Assembly: GCA_003221195.1 (NCBI GenBank)
Contig: QHQO01000021.1
Span: forward strand, 1 to 45,151
DNA from: Verrucomicrobiota bacterium
Lineage (GTDB): Bacteria > Verrucomicrobiota > Verrucomicrobiia > Chthoniobacterales > UBA10450
Length of the DNA stretch: 45,151 nt
Direction of reading: 5' to 3'
The translations under genes and the position numbers were made by a program. Every line of letters begins with the position of its first letter. Position 1 is the stretch's first letter. Under the pieces are notes generated by a model. That model had not been told where the DNA came from, did not search any database, and saw only the letters and a program-made list of their open reading frames with translations. Positions 1 through 8,557 of the stretch are shown here, one piece after another.

Positions 1-1745
1 TTAATTGTCCGGCGGTTCCAGAGTTGGACCTACTCGACCGATTCAAAGCACGGGAAAAAGCAGCGGAGTCATTGCAAGCGATGGGAGCCCTCGCGAAAAC
101 CGAGGCGTACGAAAACAATGTCGGGTTCAGTGATCGCAGCGATGTACCGATCGAGCCCCGCATCAGTGAACAATGGTTTTTGCGTTACCCGAAAACAAAG
201 GAGGCCCTGGCTGTGGTGCGTGATAACCTGATCCGATTCTTTCCCCCGCATTGGGAGAAGGTTTACGCACAATGGCTGGAGAACATTCGCGATTGGTGCA
301 TCAGCCGCCAGGTCTGGTGGGGGCACCGGATACCGGCCTGGTACCGGAAAGCCCAAATCCCAAGTTCCAAATCCCAAAACGGGGAAGAGATTCATGTCGG
401 GATCAATCCTCCGGCTGACGCTGAAAACTGGACCCAGGATTCGGACACACTCGATACCTGGTTTTCATCGTGGCTTTGGGCTTATGAAACGATGGATAAA
501 GAAACACGGAAGAAGTTTTATCCGACGAGCGCGCTCGTAACTGCGCCAGATATCATTTTCTTTTGGGTGGCGCGCATGATTATCGCAGGGTTGGAGTTCA
601 AGCCTGGCAAATCAGACAGCGTTGAGGACAATATTGCGTTTCGCGACGTTTATTTTACGGGTCTCATTCGCGACAAGCTCGGCCGGAAGATGTCGAAGTC
701 CTTGGGCAACTCGCCCGATCCGCTCGAATTGATCGATAAGTATGGCGCTGACGGCCTGCGCTTCGGCCTGATGCGCATCGCTCCCCGAGGACAGGATATT
801 CGCTTCGACGAAAAGCAAATCGAAGAAGGGCGGAACTTCGCGACAAAACTTTGGAACGTGGCGCGCTTCCGGCAAATGCATGGACCAAGCGATGTCGCTC
901 CAAAAATCGACAAGGAGGCGGTATCGATCTACGCCTTGGAACTACTCGCCCGCTTGAACGAAACCATCGACGCAATCGAAGCTGCTTACCGCGAATATCA
1001 GTTCAACACGGTCGCACAACGCCTTTACGACTTTGTCTGGAGCGATTACTGCGATTGGTTCGTTGAAGCCGCCAAGACGGAAATCTTCGGCAGCGACGAG
1101 GCGCAGAAGAAGTCTGCGCTGGCGGTAATGGACTTTGTGCTTTCCGCGATATTGCGGTTGCTGCATCCCTTCATGCCCTACATTACCGAAGAACTTTGGT
1201 CACTATTGGACTTCGGAAAAACCTCAATTCAATTTGCCCTGCCGCCAGAAAAGATCCGATTGGATGACGTCCCGGAGCTTACCGGGAAACGCCGCCTTGT
1301 TTCAGCTCTTTACCAAACAATCCAAGCGGGACGAAATTTGAGAGCGGAATCCAAACTTCCGTCAAATAGGAAGATACGATTTATCTTACGCACAGATGAG
1401 AAATTAATTTCCAGCCAGATTTCGACCCTGACACGGTTATTGAATGCCGAAGAAGTGGAATTGGATCCGAAATATCAATCGCCAGCCGGAAACCCGGTCG
1501 CGGTTACGCCATTAGGCGAGATCTTTCTGACGGTTGCCGCAGCCGATAGAGCAGGGGAACGGCAGCGGCTCGACAAGGAAATTACAAAAATCGAAGTCGA
1601 AATGCGCGCGGTCGAGGAAAAATTGGGAAATAAATCGTTCGTTGACCGGGCCCCCGCGGCCATTGTGGAAGAACATCGTCAGCGACTGAAGGCTTTCAGC
1701 GTGCAACTCGAGAAGTTGAAACACGCGCGCGAAGGCCTGAATTGA
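1..1745 (+). CDS. valS: Valine--tRNA ligase, C-terminal part (5' end outside the window)
   Basis: Class I aminoacyl-tRNA synthetase that charges tRNA-Val with valine in the cytoplasm. The frame is open from base 3 without a stop, so the gene starts upstream; about 580 of the usual 900 or so residues are present. Visible are the tail of the editing/catalytic region (WCISRQVWWGHRIPAWY), the KMSKS loop at 687-701 (KMSKSLGNS), the anticodon-binding helical domain, and the C-terminal coiled-coil tRNA arm rich in Lys, Glu and Leu. A short direct repeat sits inside the catalytic domain (see separate entry). The 3' end overlaps the convergent methyltransferase gene by about 50 bp. The identity is very secure. 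Confidence 0.97.
   Translation, partial: NCPAVPELDLLDRFKAREKAAESLQAMGALAKTEAYENNVGFSDRSDVPIEPRISEQWFLRYPKTKEALAVVRDNLIRFFPPHWEKVYAQWLENIRDWCISRQVWWGHRIPAWYRKAQIPSSKSQNGEEIHVGINPPADAENWTQDSDTLDTWFSSWLWAYETMDKETRKKFYPTSALVTAPDIIFFWVARMIIAGLEFKPGKSDSVEDNIAFRDVYFTGLIRDKLGRKMSKSLGNSPDPLELIDKYGADGLRFGLMRIAPRGQDIRFDEKQIEEGRNFATKLWNVARFRQMHGPSDVAPKIDKEAVSIYALELLARLNETIDAIEAAYREYQFNTVAQRLYDFVWSDYCDWFVEAAKTEIFGSDEAQKKSALAVMDFVLSAILRLLHPFMPYITEELWSLLDFGKTSIQFALPPEKIRLDDVPELTGKRRLVSALYQTIQAGRNLRAESKLPSNRKIRFILRTDEKLISSQISTLTRLLNAEEVELDPKYQSPAGNPVAVTPLGEIFLTVAAADRAGERQRLDKEITKIEVEMRAVEEKLGNKSFVDRAPAAIVEEHRQRLKAFSVQLEKLKHAREGLN
353..376. repeat. Intragenic 10-bp direct repeat in valS
   Basis: The 10-mer ccaaatccca occurs at 353-362 and again at 367-376, separated by agtt. 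It encodes a polar stretch (QIPSSKSQ) just after the conserved WGHRIPAWY segment, where other valyl-tRNA synthetases have a variable loop. It resembles the low-complexity 'caaatcccaa' microrepeats scattered in genomes of this type; that family link is from memory, not from a search. Confidence 0.6.
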
Positions 1746-2451
1746 AAATCACTTTTTGCTCGTTGATCCTACCGCCGCGCTTTTGAAAAAATTTCTTTAG
1801 CTCAGGCGTGTAGAAGGACCCGTCATATTCCTGATTTAGTTCGAGCCAGACTCGGCCGCGTGGCGTGAGATGCTTTGCCAGGTCGTCCAGAAAAAATCCC
1901 CATTCCGGCACGTCCCAGAGGTCCGGCATTTTGTGATTGTTGAAGCAAATCATGAAAGCCGTGATGAGATCAAATTTTTGTCCAAGATCGGGCAACGGGC
2001 GAAAAGCTTCAATTCGCTGGACTATACGGCGGACCCCGAGCAGACGTGTAACTTCCCGGAACATGGATAAACGGTCCATATCAAGACCGAGTCCGGAATG
2101 ACCTAGCAGTTGGGATATGTAGAGGAAATATCCTGCGCCGCAGCCAAGATCGAGGATGCGTTTGGGACGCGCCAAATCGAGTTCGACCTGGCGAATTCGC
2201 CGAATGTTGATTCCGATCCACCGATCGAGATCGAGATACTTCGGCCAGTCTGCGCCGGGATTTGCGACTGTGTATCGCTTGCGAATCTGCTCGAAAGCAA
2301 CCGGATCGATTGTTTCGATAACCCGTTTTTTATTCAGCGGAAATCGACCGGTTCGCAGCAGTCTGAGCGTATGTTTTCTCGCGCTGACCAGGCTCTGGCC
2401 ATCTACAAGCTTGCGTATTTTATGTCGAAATCGCACCTGAAGAAAGATCAC
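1696..2451 (-). CDS. Class I SAM-dependent methyltransferase
   Basis: A 251-residue protein with a Rossmann methyltransferase core. Motif I is ILDLGCGAGYFLY (around residue 100), followed by an acidic residue at the end of strand 2 (GLDMDR) and a motif IV-like segment (FDLITAFMICFNNH). The first 95 residues are basic and mostly helical. The substrate is unknown; the fold resembles small methyltransferases acting on lipids, sugars or quinones. The gene converges on valS and its last 50 bp overlap the valS 3' end, so its C-terminal 15 or so residues are constrained by another frame. The ATG at 2449-2451 is divergent from cstA with a 43-bp gap. Confidence 0.8.
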   Translation of the reverse strand: MIFLQVRFRHKIRKLVDGQSLVSARKHTLRLLRTGRFPLNKKRVIETIDPVAFEQIRKRYTVANPGADWPKYLDLDRWIGINIRRIRQVELDLARPKRILDLGCGAGYFLYISQLLGHSGLGLDMDRLSMFREVTRLLGVRRIVQRIEAFRPLPDLGQKFDLITAFMICFNNHKMPDLWDVPEWGFFLDDLAKHLTPRGRVWLELNQEYDGSFYTPELKKFFQKRGGRINEQKVIFNSGLRARVSTSRVAR

Positions 2452-2494
2452 ACCTTGTAGCGGAGCGCAACAATTTCAATTAAACTGCAACAGA

Positions 2495-4540
2495 ATGAGT
2501 TTGTGGAAAAGGCTGCTTTGGTTCGCTGTAGCGGCGTTGGGCACGTGGGCAGTGGCGATGCTGGCGTTATCTCGCGGCGAACATATCAGCGCGCTGTGGA
2601 TCGTTACTGCTGGATTTTGCGCGTTGTCGATCAGCTATCGTTTTTACAGCAAATGGCTGGCCACAAAAGTGCTCATGCTCAATGAGCAGCGTGCCACACC
2701 GGCGCTGCTGCAAGACGACAACAAAGATTATGTGCCAACAAACGGCTGGATGGTTTTCGGACATCACTTTGCAGCGATCGCCGGTCCGGGGCCGTTAGTT
2801 GGTCCCGTCTTGGCGGCGCAGTTTGGTTTTCTTCCCGGCACACTCTGGATCTTGATCGGCGCGACGCTCGGCGGCGGCGTCCACGACATGATTGTTCTTT
2901 TTGCCTCAATCCGCCGTGGCGGCAAAACGCTTGGGCAAATGGTAAGAGAGGAAATCGGACGCGGCGTTGGTCTGCTCGCTCTGGTCAGTGTCCTGGCGAT
3001 CATGATTATCTTGCTGGCTGTTCTCGCGCTCGTTGTCGTGCAAGCTCTCGCGGAAAGTCCATGGGGCGTGTTCACCATTGCGACGACGATACCAATCGCG
3101 CTGGTCATGGGAATTGGATTGCGCACGGGAAAAGTAAGCGTAATGGCCGTCACGATCTTCGGTTTACTGGGTCTGGCCTTTGGCGTATGGGGCGGACAAT
3201 TCCTCGCGCATTTTCCCGCAATTGAGAGTTGGTTCCGTCATGATCAGAAATGGCTGGCCTGGGCCATCATGATTTATGGGCTCGCAGCCTCGATCCTGCC
3301 CGTGTGGATGCTGCTGACGCCGCGCGATTACCTCAGCACGTTCTTGAAACTAGGCACTGTCGCCTTGCTTGCTGCTGCTGTGCTGTTGATCAATCCGACG
3401 TTGCAAATGCCAGCGATTACCAAATTCATCGATGGTAGCGGCCTCGTCTTTGCCGGTCCAGTTTTTCCCTTTGTATGCATCACCATCGCCTGCGGCGCAG
3501 TCTCCGGATTTCATTCTCTAATTGCTTCTGGCACGACGCCGAAAATGATCACACGCGAATCGCGAATACGCAGCATCGGATATGGCGCGATGGTGACCGA
3601 AATGATGGTTGCCCTGATGGCGATGATCGCAGCATGTGTCCTTCAACCGGGAGAGTATTTCGCTATTAACACAAAGGGAGCGCCGACCGAAGTCGTTGCA
3701 AAAGTTTCCACGGCTGGTTTTCCGGTGACGGAAGCTCAAATGCAGAAGCTCGCCACGAACCTCGGAGAATCCACGATGTTTAATCGCGCCGGGGGAGCGC
3801 CGACCTTCGCAGTGGGCATGGCGAACATGTTTGCGCAAGTCTCAACCAAGCCGACGGCGCTGGCGTTGTGGTATCACTTCGCCATCATGTTCGAAGCTTT
3901 GTTCATCCTCACAACAATCGATGCTGGAACACGCGTGGGACGATTTTTACTCCAAGATTTTCTGGGCAATCTCTGGCGTCCCTTAGGAAATACACGTTCA
4001 TGGACTGCGAATTTTTTCTCCAGCGTTTTGCTGGTCGCAGCGTGGGGCTGGTTTTTATATGAGGGTGTGATCGATCCTCTTGGCGGCATCAACTCGCTTT
4101 GGCCGCTGTTCGGTCTTGCCAATCAATTGCTGTCGGTGGTCGCGCTCTGTCTCGGCACGACCCTTTTGATCAAAATGCGAAAGAGCAAATATCTCTTCGT
4201 AACCCTGGTTCCACTTTGCTTCATGTGTGCGGTCACGTTTTCGGCTGGCTATTTGAAAGTTTTCTCTCCCGACCCAAGGCTCGGTTTTTTGAGCGGCGCC
4301 CAATCGCTTTTAAGTCAGGCGGCCGCGGTTACCGATCCAGTTAAAGCAGCTAATCTGGCGCGGCAGGCAACTATCTGGCGATTCGACGCGTTTGTAGCTG
4401 TTTCCTTTCTTGTCCTTGTACTTCTAATCGTTGTGGGCTCGGCGAGGCAATGGTTGCAATTATTGCGCGGCACCAAGCGCGTCGTTTTGCACGAGAGCGA
4501 ATTTGTACAGATGACCCCTACACAGCTCGCACAGTTTTAG
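2495..4540 (+). CDS. cstA: Carbon starvation protein A (CstA-family transporter)
   Basis: A 681-residue polytopic inner-membrane protein of the CstA family, known members of which import peptides or pyruvate during carbon limitation. Diagnostic stretches are HHFAAIAGPGPLVGPVLAA, GGGVHDMIVLFASIRRGGKT and SGFHSLIASGTTPKMI, with at least 14 hydrophobic segments visible. Length is close to the family norm. It stands alone between a divergent methyltransferase and the sigma-factor gene. Whether the substrate is pyruvate or peptides cannot be told from the sequence. No clear Shine-Dalgarno precedes the ATG. Confidence 0.95.
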   Translation: MSLWKRLLWFAVAALGTWAVAMLALSRGEHISALWIVTAGFCALSISYRFYSKWLATKVLMLNEQRATPALLQDDNKDYVPTNGWMVFGHHFAAIAGPGPLVGPVLAAQFGFLPGTLWILIGATLGGGVHDMIVLFASIRRGGKTLGQMVREEIGRGVGLLALVSVLAIMIILLAVLALVVVQALAESPWGVFTIATTIPIALVMGIGLRTGKVSVMAVTIFGLLGLAFGVWGGQFLAHFPAIESWFRHDQKWLAWAIMIYGLAASILPVWMLLTPRDYLSTFLKLGTVALLAAAVLLINPTLQMPAITKFIDGSGLVFAGPVFPFVCITIACGAVSGFHSLIASGTTPKMITRESRIRSIGYGAMVTEMMVALMAMIAACVLQPGEYFAINTKGAPTEVVAKVSTAGFPVTEAQMQKLATNLGESTMFNRAGGAPTFAVGMANMFAQVSTKPTALALWYHFAIMFEALFILTTIDAGTRVGRFLLQDFLGNLWRPLGNTRSWTANFFSSVLLVAAWGWFLYEGVIDPLGGINSLWPLFGLANQLLSVVALCLGTTLLIKMRKSKYLFVTLVPLCFMCAVTFSAGYLKVFSPDPRLGFLSGAQSLLSQAAAVTDPVKAANLARQATIWRFDAFVAVSFLVLVLLIVVGSARQWLQLLRGTKRVVLHESEFVQMTPTQLAQF

Positions 4541-4605
4541 ATCAACGCCCGAGCGTTTGGGAAATCACTGAATTGTGATGGCTTGCTTAAGGCCCTGTTT
4601 TTTGT

Positions 4606-5385
4606 TTGGATCGCAGCGTGCCTCCTGATGATGAGGTGACCTCACTGAGCGCGATTGGCGGAAATGCTCATCACGGTCCGGCGATATTTACTACTACGCA
4701 CTGGAGCGTGGTGCTGGAAGCACAAGGCGAATCGCCAGAGGCAGACGCTGCGTTGGAAAGGCTCTGCCGGACCTACTGGCGGCCACTTTACGGGTTCGTC
4801 AGACGGCAGGGCCATAGGCCGGAGGAAGCGCAGGATCTCACCCAGGCTTTTTTTGCGTTGTTATTAGAACGCAGAGATTTGAACGCTGTCCGCAAGGAGA
4901 AGGGACGACTTCGTTCGTACCTGCTTTCGTCGCTCAAACATTTTCTGGCTGACGAATGGCGCCACGCCATGACAGTCAAGCGAGGCAAAGGACAGTGGTT
5001 TATTCCATTGGAGGAACTTCGTGAGCATGAGCGCGTCGATGTCGAACGCAGCGACAGCTTAACGGCTGAGCAAATTTACGAACGTCGTTGGGCGTTGACA
5101 GTTCTGGGGCAAGTAATGGCGCGACTGCGCGAGGAGTATCGCAGCGCGGGCAATGTGCGGTTCTTTGAGCAAATGAAGAAGATGCTCATGGACGAACCGG
5201 ACCGGCCTTCGCAAGCAGAGATCGCGAGCGAGTTCGACATGACAGAGAACGCGGTCAAGCAGGCCTTTTATCGATTTCGCCAGCGTTACCAAACCTTGTT
5301 GCGAGAAGAGATCTCCCACACGGTTGCAATGCCCAGCGATATCGAAGATGAGCTGCGCCATTTAATTGCTGTGGTCCGGGCGTAA
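4606..5385 (+). CDS. ECF-type RNA polymerase sigma factor
   Basis: A 259-residue sigma-70-family factor. Region 2 is the segment with YWRPLYGFVRRQG, DLTQAFFALLL and LRSYLLSSLKHFLADEWR; region 4 is the helix-turn-helix near SQAEIASEFDMTENAVKQAFYRFRQRY. This divergent type is common in Verrucomicrobiota and Planctomycetota beside large Ser/Thr kinases, as here. No anti-sigma gene is next to it, so the kinase is a plausible controller (inference). No ATG is available before the conserved TTHW segment; the start must be TTG 4606, GTG 4618 or GTG 4636. The stop codon overlaps a promoter-like site that precedes the kinase gene. Confidence 0.9.
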   Translation: MDRSVPPDDEVTSLSAIGGNAHHGPAIFTTTHWSVVLEAQGESPEADAALERLCRTYWRPLYGFVRRQGHRPEEAQDLTQAFFALLLERRDLNAVRKEKGRLRSYLLSSLKHFLADEWRHAMTVKRGKGQWFIPLEELREHERVDVERSDSLTAEQIYERRWALTVLGQVMARLREEYRSAGNVRFFEQMKKMLMDEPDRPSQAEIASEFDMTENAVKQAFYRFRQRYQTLLREEISHTVAMPSDIEDELRHLIAVVRA

Positions 5386-5406
5386 CCTCTGGTAGGATTT
5401 TACGCA
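5381..5406 (+). promoter_or_regulatory. Candidate ECF-sigma promoter upstream of the kinase gene (site A)
   Basis: The site has a -35-like GTAACC at 5382-5387 and a TTTTACGCA block at 5398-5406, about 39 nt before the kinase ATG. It matches site B (8448-8473) at 22 of 27 positions with the same spacing. GTAACC resembles known ECF -35 elements (GGAAC type). The element overlaps the sigma-factor stop codon at 5383-5385, so it would uncouple kinase transcription from the sigma gene. Confidence 0.55.
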
Positions 5407-5442
5407 GTAAAAGAGGGGGAGCGCACGAGCGACTCTCCGATA

Positions 5443-5970
5443 ATGACCAGCGCAATCAGACTTTGCCCAAAGTGCGGCTCGGAAATTCCCGCCGACGCCC
5501 CTGAAGGAGATTGCCCGGGTTGCTTGCTCGAGACTGGCCTTGGCCTGCTTCCGGACGCACCTGTAGCCGCCGGCGGCTCGTCCGCCGTGGCTTCGGCGAA
5601 GGCGGATGACGGCGGCTCCGCTGAAGATATTGATGCGAATGCTGCAACCGCTGGTCCCCATAGCAAGAAAGCAAAGCACTTGGTGGAGATGCTGGGAGAG
5701 TTGGGCGACTACGAATTGTTGGGAGAGGTCGGTCGCGGCGGTCAGGGCGTGGTATTTTGCGCTCGGCAAAAGAGTCTCAATCGCACAGTCGCATTAAAAG
5801 TCATTAACCTTGGTCAATGGGCGAGCAAAGCGCATGTGAAGCGTTTTCGCAGGGAAGCCGAAGCCGCCGCGAGCTTGGATCATCCGTGCATTGTTCCTAT
5901 CTACGAAAGTCGGCGAGCGCGATGGGTCGTGTTACTTCAGCATGAAGTTCGTCGAAGGCGGGCAGCTTGA
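5443..5970 (+). CDS. Fragment 1 of the kinase: zinc ribbon and kinase N-lobe
   Basis: As read, a 175-residue product that starts at ATG 5443 with the zinc-ribbon cysteines, passes through a repeat-derived Ala/Gly/Ser/Asp linker (about residues 40-66), and contains the glycine loop and catalytic lysine of the kinase. It leaves the kinase frame after IVPIYE and ends with 18 unrelated basic residues. Alone it cannot be an active kinase because HRD and DFG are missing. Confidence 0.6.
   Translation: MTSAIRLCPKCGSEIPADAPEGDCPGCLLETGLGLLPDAPVAAGGSSAVASAKADDGGSAEDIDANAATAGPHSKKAKHLVEMLGELGDYELLGEVGRGGQGVVFCARQKSLNRTVALKVINLGQWASKAHVKRFRREAEAAASLDHPCIVPIYESRRARWVVLLQHEVRRRRAA
5561..5617. repeat. Palindromic microrepeat inside the kinase gene
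   Basis: It contains a perfect 14-bp palindrome (agccgccggcggct, 5565-5578), a second inverted pair tccgcc/ggcgga at 5581-5586 and 5601-5606, and a third ggcggct at 5611-5617. It encodes the low-complexity linker between zinc ribbon and kinase domain. It looks like a dispersed 'tccgcc...ggcgga' repeat that entered the gene in frame. Confidence 0.55.
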
Positions 5971-7015
5971 CGAAGTAAGCAGGCGCAGGCCGATGTCGAT
6001 CCGGCACGCCGCGGAGTTAATCGCGAAGGTAGCACGCACCGTGCATTACGCGCATGAACACGGCATTCTGCATCGGGACATTAAGCCGGGGAACATTCTG
6101 CTCGATGACAAAGGCGAACCGCATCTGACCGATTTCGGCCTTGCGCGACTGGTAGAGACGGAGAGTACGATAACGCGCACGCTGGAGCTGCTGGGGACGC
6201 CAAGTTACATGGCACCTGAACAAGCTGCCGGTAATAACACACAGCTTACAAGTGCAACAGATGTGTACGGACTAGGCGCAGTCTTGTACCGATTGCTGAC
6301 AGGTCATCCGCCTTTTGTTGGCGGTACAACCTACGAGACTATCAAGTTACTGCTGGACACCGAGCCGCGGCAACCGCGCCTCTGGAATCCGAAAATAGAT
6401 CGCGACCTCTCAACAATCTGCCTCAAGTGTCTCGATAAAGATCCGCAGAGGCGTTATGCTTCCGCTCTCGCGCTGGCCGAAGACCTCGAACGCTGGCTAA
6501 AGCACGAACCGATTCAGGCCCGTCGCATCGGAGCTTTCACGCGAGGAAGGAAATGGGTGCGACGCAATCCAACAAATGCGCTACTTGCAGGCTCCTTGCT
6601 CGCACTGGCGGCAGCTGCTGGCTGGATCGTTTCGAAAAGCGAATTGATCCGGCAACCCGTAACAACGAGCTCACCCGAAAAAAGCATTGCCGTGTTGCCC
6701 TTTGAGAACTTCAGTGACAACGAAGAAAACTCTTACTTCGCCGCTGGGATTCAAGACGACGTCCTGACGACTCTCGCGCAGATTCGCGATTTGAAAGTAA
6801 TCAGCCGCACTAGCGTGATGGATTACCAAAAGCGCGGTAGGCGCAATATGCGTGAGATCAGCCAGGCGCTAGGTGTGGCGAATGTTCTCGAAGGGAGCGT
6901 CCGGCGCACGGGCGATCGCGTGCTTCTTAATGTCCAGCTCATCGACGCACGCAACGACCACCACATCTGGGCGGAGCGTTACGACCGCGCCGTCGCCGAT
7001 TCGATTGGCCTTTAG
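5891..7015 (+). CDS. Fragment 2 of the kinase: C-lobe, membrane segment, TolB-like domain
   Basis: This frame holds the kinase C-lobe ([30 protein letters not shown]), the single transmembrane helix and the periplasmic TolB-like domain that ends near [10 protein letters not shown]. The nominal TTG start at 5891 lies within the upstream frame and is probably not used. The fragment ends at the in-frame TAG at 7013. Confidence 0.6.
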   Translation: MFLSTKVGERDGSCYFSMKFVEGGQLDEVSRRRPMSIRHAAELIAKVARTVHYAHEHGILHRDIKPGNILLDDKGEPHLTDFGLARLVETESTITRTLELLGTPSYMAPEQAAGNNTQLTSATDVYGLGAVLYRLLTGHPPFVGGTTYETIKLLLDTEPRQPRLWNPKIDRDLSTICLKCLDKDPQRRYASALALAEDLERWLKHEPIQARRIGAFTRGRKWVRRNPTNALLAGSLLALAAAAGWIVSKSELIRQPVTTSSPEKSIAVLPFENFSDNEENSYFAAGIQDDVLTTLAQIRDLKVISRTSVMDYQKRGRRNMREISQALGVANVLEGSVRRTGDRVLLNVQLIDARNDHHIWAERYDRAVADSIGL

Positions 7016-7021
7016 GGCGAA

Positions 7022-8350
7022 TTGGCCACACAGATCGCGACCGCGCTGAAAACGAAACTCGCGCCGGAAGAAAAGGCGCGGCTTGATACCAGACCTACTA
7101 ACAACTCACAGGCCTACGTCCTTTACCTGAACGGGGTGGGACGGGAAGTGGCGGGCAATAGATCGTCGGAAGACCTGACGGCAGCGGAGCAGCTTTACAT
7201 GCAAGCCGCCGCGCTTGATCCGGGGTTCGGCCTCGCATGGGCGCAAGCATCCATTCTCAATACCGAGGTGGGGAGTTCTGGCGAGGACCCGGCGCGTAGG
7301 GCAAAAGCGCGCGCCCAGGCCGAGGAAGCTCTGCGCGTATCCCCAAACCTCGGCGAAGCGCACGCGGCTTTAGGTCTTTGTCTCAGGGACGAGAGGAACT
7401 ACGACGTAGCTCTTAAGGAACTCGAGCGTGCACTCGCGAGTTCTTCCAACAATGCAGAGATCTACTACTACATTGCACAGGTCTATCGCCGGCAGGGGCG
7501 CTGGCGCGAAGCGGTAGCCAGCTTCCAACGCGCCCGCTCTCTCGATCCTCTCAACGACAACACCGCTTTCCCCGCCGGCAACAATTATCTCTTTATGCGG
7601 GACTGGCCCGCTGCTGCTGCCAGCTTTAATCGCGCGCTGGAGATCAGTCCCGGTCGCGTGCTTCCCAGGGTCGGCCTGGCCTATCTTGAAGTGTTTCGTA
7701 ACGGTGACCCGGCTGCCGGCAGTAGAACTTTGCAAGGCATTCCGGCCGGTAAGGATCCCTCTGGACTGGTAAGTTCGGGGCGCTGGGACATGGCGATGTT
7801 GGAGCGGGATTATGCCACGGCCGATAAGATTCTGACTGAGACTGCGCTCGAAGAATTTCCTCAAGCGGGCGACGTTCCGAAAGCATTTTACCGGGGCCGT
7901 GTCGCCCTCGCTCGCGCTGACATCGAATCGGCGCAACGCTATTTTGCCGCGGCCAGGCCAGCCATGGAAAAGCGGGTGCGCGACGCGCCAGACAATGCAC
8001 AACGTCACGCAGAACTCGCCTTACTCTACGCCTACATGCAGAGGAAGGAGGCGGCAGTTCGAGAAGCTCGTCGCGCGGTCGAAATCGAACCCGAAAGCCA
8101 GAACGCATTTCATGGCGCTGCTTGGGCGGCCAATCTGGCGCTGGTGTCTGCACTCATTGGCGAACATGATCAGGCGATTACACTCGTCGAGCGTCTCCTG
8201 ACTACTCCCGGCGCGGTGGGCTCGAGGGTCGATGCCGTGTCGAATATCACGCTCGCCGACCTGCGTCTGCGCTGGGAGTGGGACTCGCTTCGAAGCAGCC
8301 CACGTTTCCAGAAGATTCTCGCGGGACCGGAGCCGAAGACGGTTTATTAA
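7022..8350 (+). CDS. Fragment 3 of the kinase: TPR region
   Basis: Same frame as fragment 2, two codons past the TAG. Its 442 residues consist of tetratricopeptide-like repeats, for example NLGEAHAALGLCLRDERNY, NAEIYYYIAQVYRRQGRW and RVLPRVGLAYLEVFRNGD. There is no plausible independent start: the first codon is a TTG with no ribosome site. The TPRs would bind protein partners in the periplasm. It could only be made by read-through or if the TAG is an error. Confidence 0.6.
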   Translation: MATQIATALKTKLAPEEKARLDTRPTNNSQAYVLYLNGVGREVAGNRSSEDLTAAEQLYMQAAALDPGFGLAWAQASILNTEVGSSGEDPARRAKARAQAEEALRVSPNLGEAHAALGLCLRDERNYDVALKELERALASSSNNAEIYYYIAQVYRRQGRWREAVASFQRARSLDPLNDNTAFPAGNNYLFMRDWPAAAASFNRALEISPGRVLPRVGLAYLEVFRNGDPAAGSRTLQGIPAGKDPSGLVSSGRWDMAMLERDYATADKILTETALEEFPQAGDVPKAFYRGRVALARADIESAQRYFAAARPAMEKRVRDAPDNAQRHAELALLYAYMQRKEAAVREARRAVEIEPESQNAFHGAAWAANLALVSALIGEHDQAITLVERLLTTPGAVGSRVDAVSNITLADLRLRWEWDSLRSSPRFQKILAGPEPKTVY

Positions 8351-8447
8351 GAGTTTCTAAGAAACTTATTCGACTAGTTGCTCAACGCTCGGCTGAGGAG
8401 TTCCCGGACCGAAGGCGGATCCCTTCAGAAGATTTCCAAACTTTCCG

Positions 8448-8473
8448 CGTAACCTCGCGTCGGGTTTTACGCA
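8448..8473 (+). promoter_or_regulatory. Candidate ECF-sigma promoter upstream of the secreted-protein pair (site B)
   Basis: The site has GTAACC at 8449-8454 and a TTTTACGCA block at 8465-8473, with the same spacing as site A. It lies about 87 nt before the ATG at 8558. The shared layout suggests one sigma factor reads both sites; the neighbouring ECF factor is the obvious candidate (inference). Confidence 0.55.
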
Positions 8474-8557
8474 CTACCTGAGTGAACGGCCACAAATGAC
8501 TTTTCACAACGAGAAATCAGAAAGGGCCAAAACAACAATAGAAATCAAAATTAACAT

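Larger units (their letters stand above)
5443..8350 (+). pseudogene. Ser/Thr protein kinase with TolB-like and TPR domains, interrupted
   Basis: If repaired this reads as one protein of about 968 residues. Order: N-terminal zinc-ribbon (CPKCG ... CPGC), kinase domain (GRGGQGVVF loop, VALKVI lysine, [19 protein letters not shown]), one membrane segment ([19 protein letters not shown]), a TolB-like domain ([23 protein letters not shown]), then TPRs. Two lesions break it. There is one extra A at about 5906-5908, where gaaagtc should read gaagtc to continue YEVGERDG, and a TAG at 7013-7015 in place of what is probably CAG. All motifs are otherwise well preserved, so decay is recent or the lesions are sequencing errors. 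The protein should be an inner-membrane signalling receptor working with the adjacent sigma factor. Confidence 0.8.

Noticed and set aside
4541-4605. Terminator after cstA
   Set aside because: A run of T is present, but the preceding ggcttgcttaaggcc does not form a convincing stem.
5900-5912. Programmed frameshift site in the kinase
   Set aside because: No slippery heptamer or downstream pseudoknot is evident; a single extra A explains the change more simply.
7013-7015. Programmed read-through or pyrrolysine/selenocysteine at the TAG
   Set aside because: No supporting downstream structure or machinery was seen, the codon is not TGA, and a second lesion already breaks the same gene.
7370-8153. 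Minus-strand open frames of 212 and 169 codons opposite the TPR region
   Set aside because: Composition is shadow-like (Arg/Pro/Ala-rich), while the plus strand shows clear TPRs.
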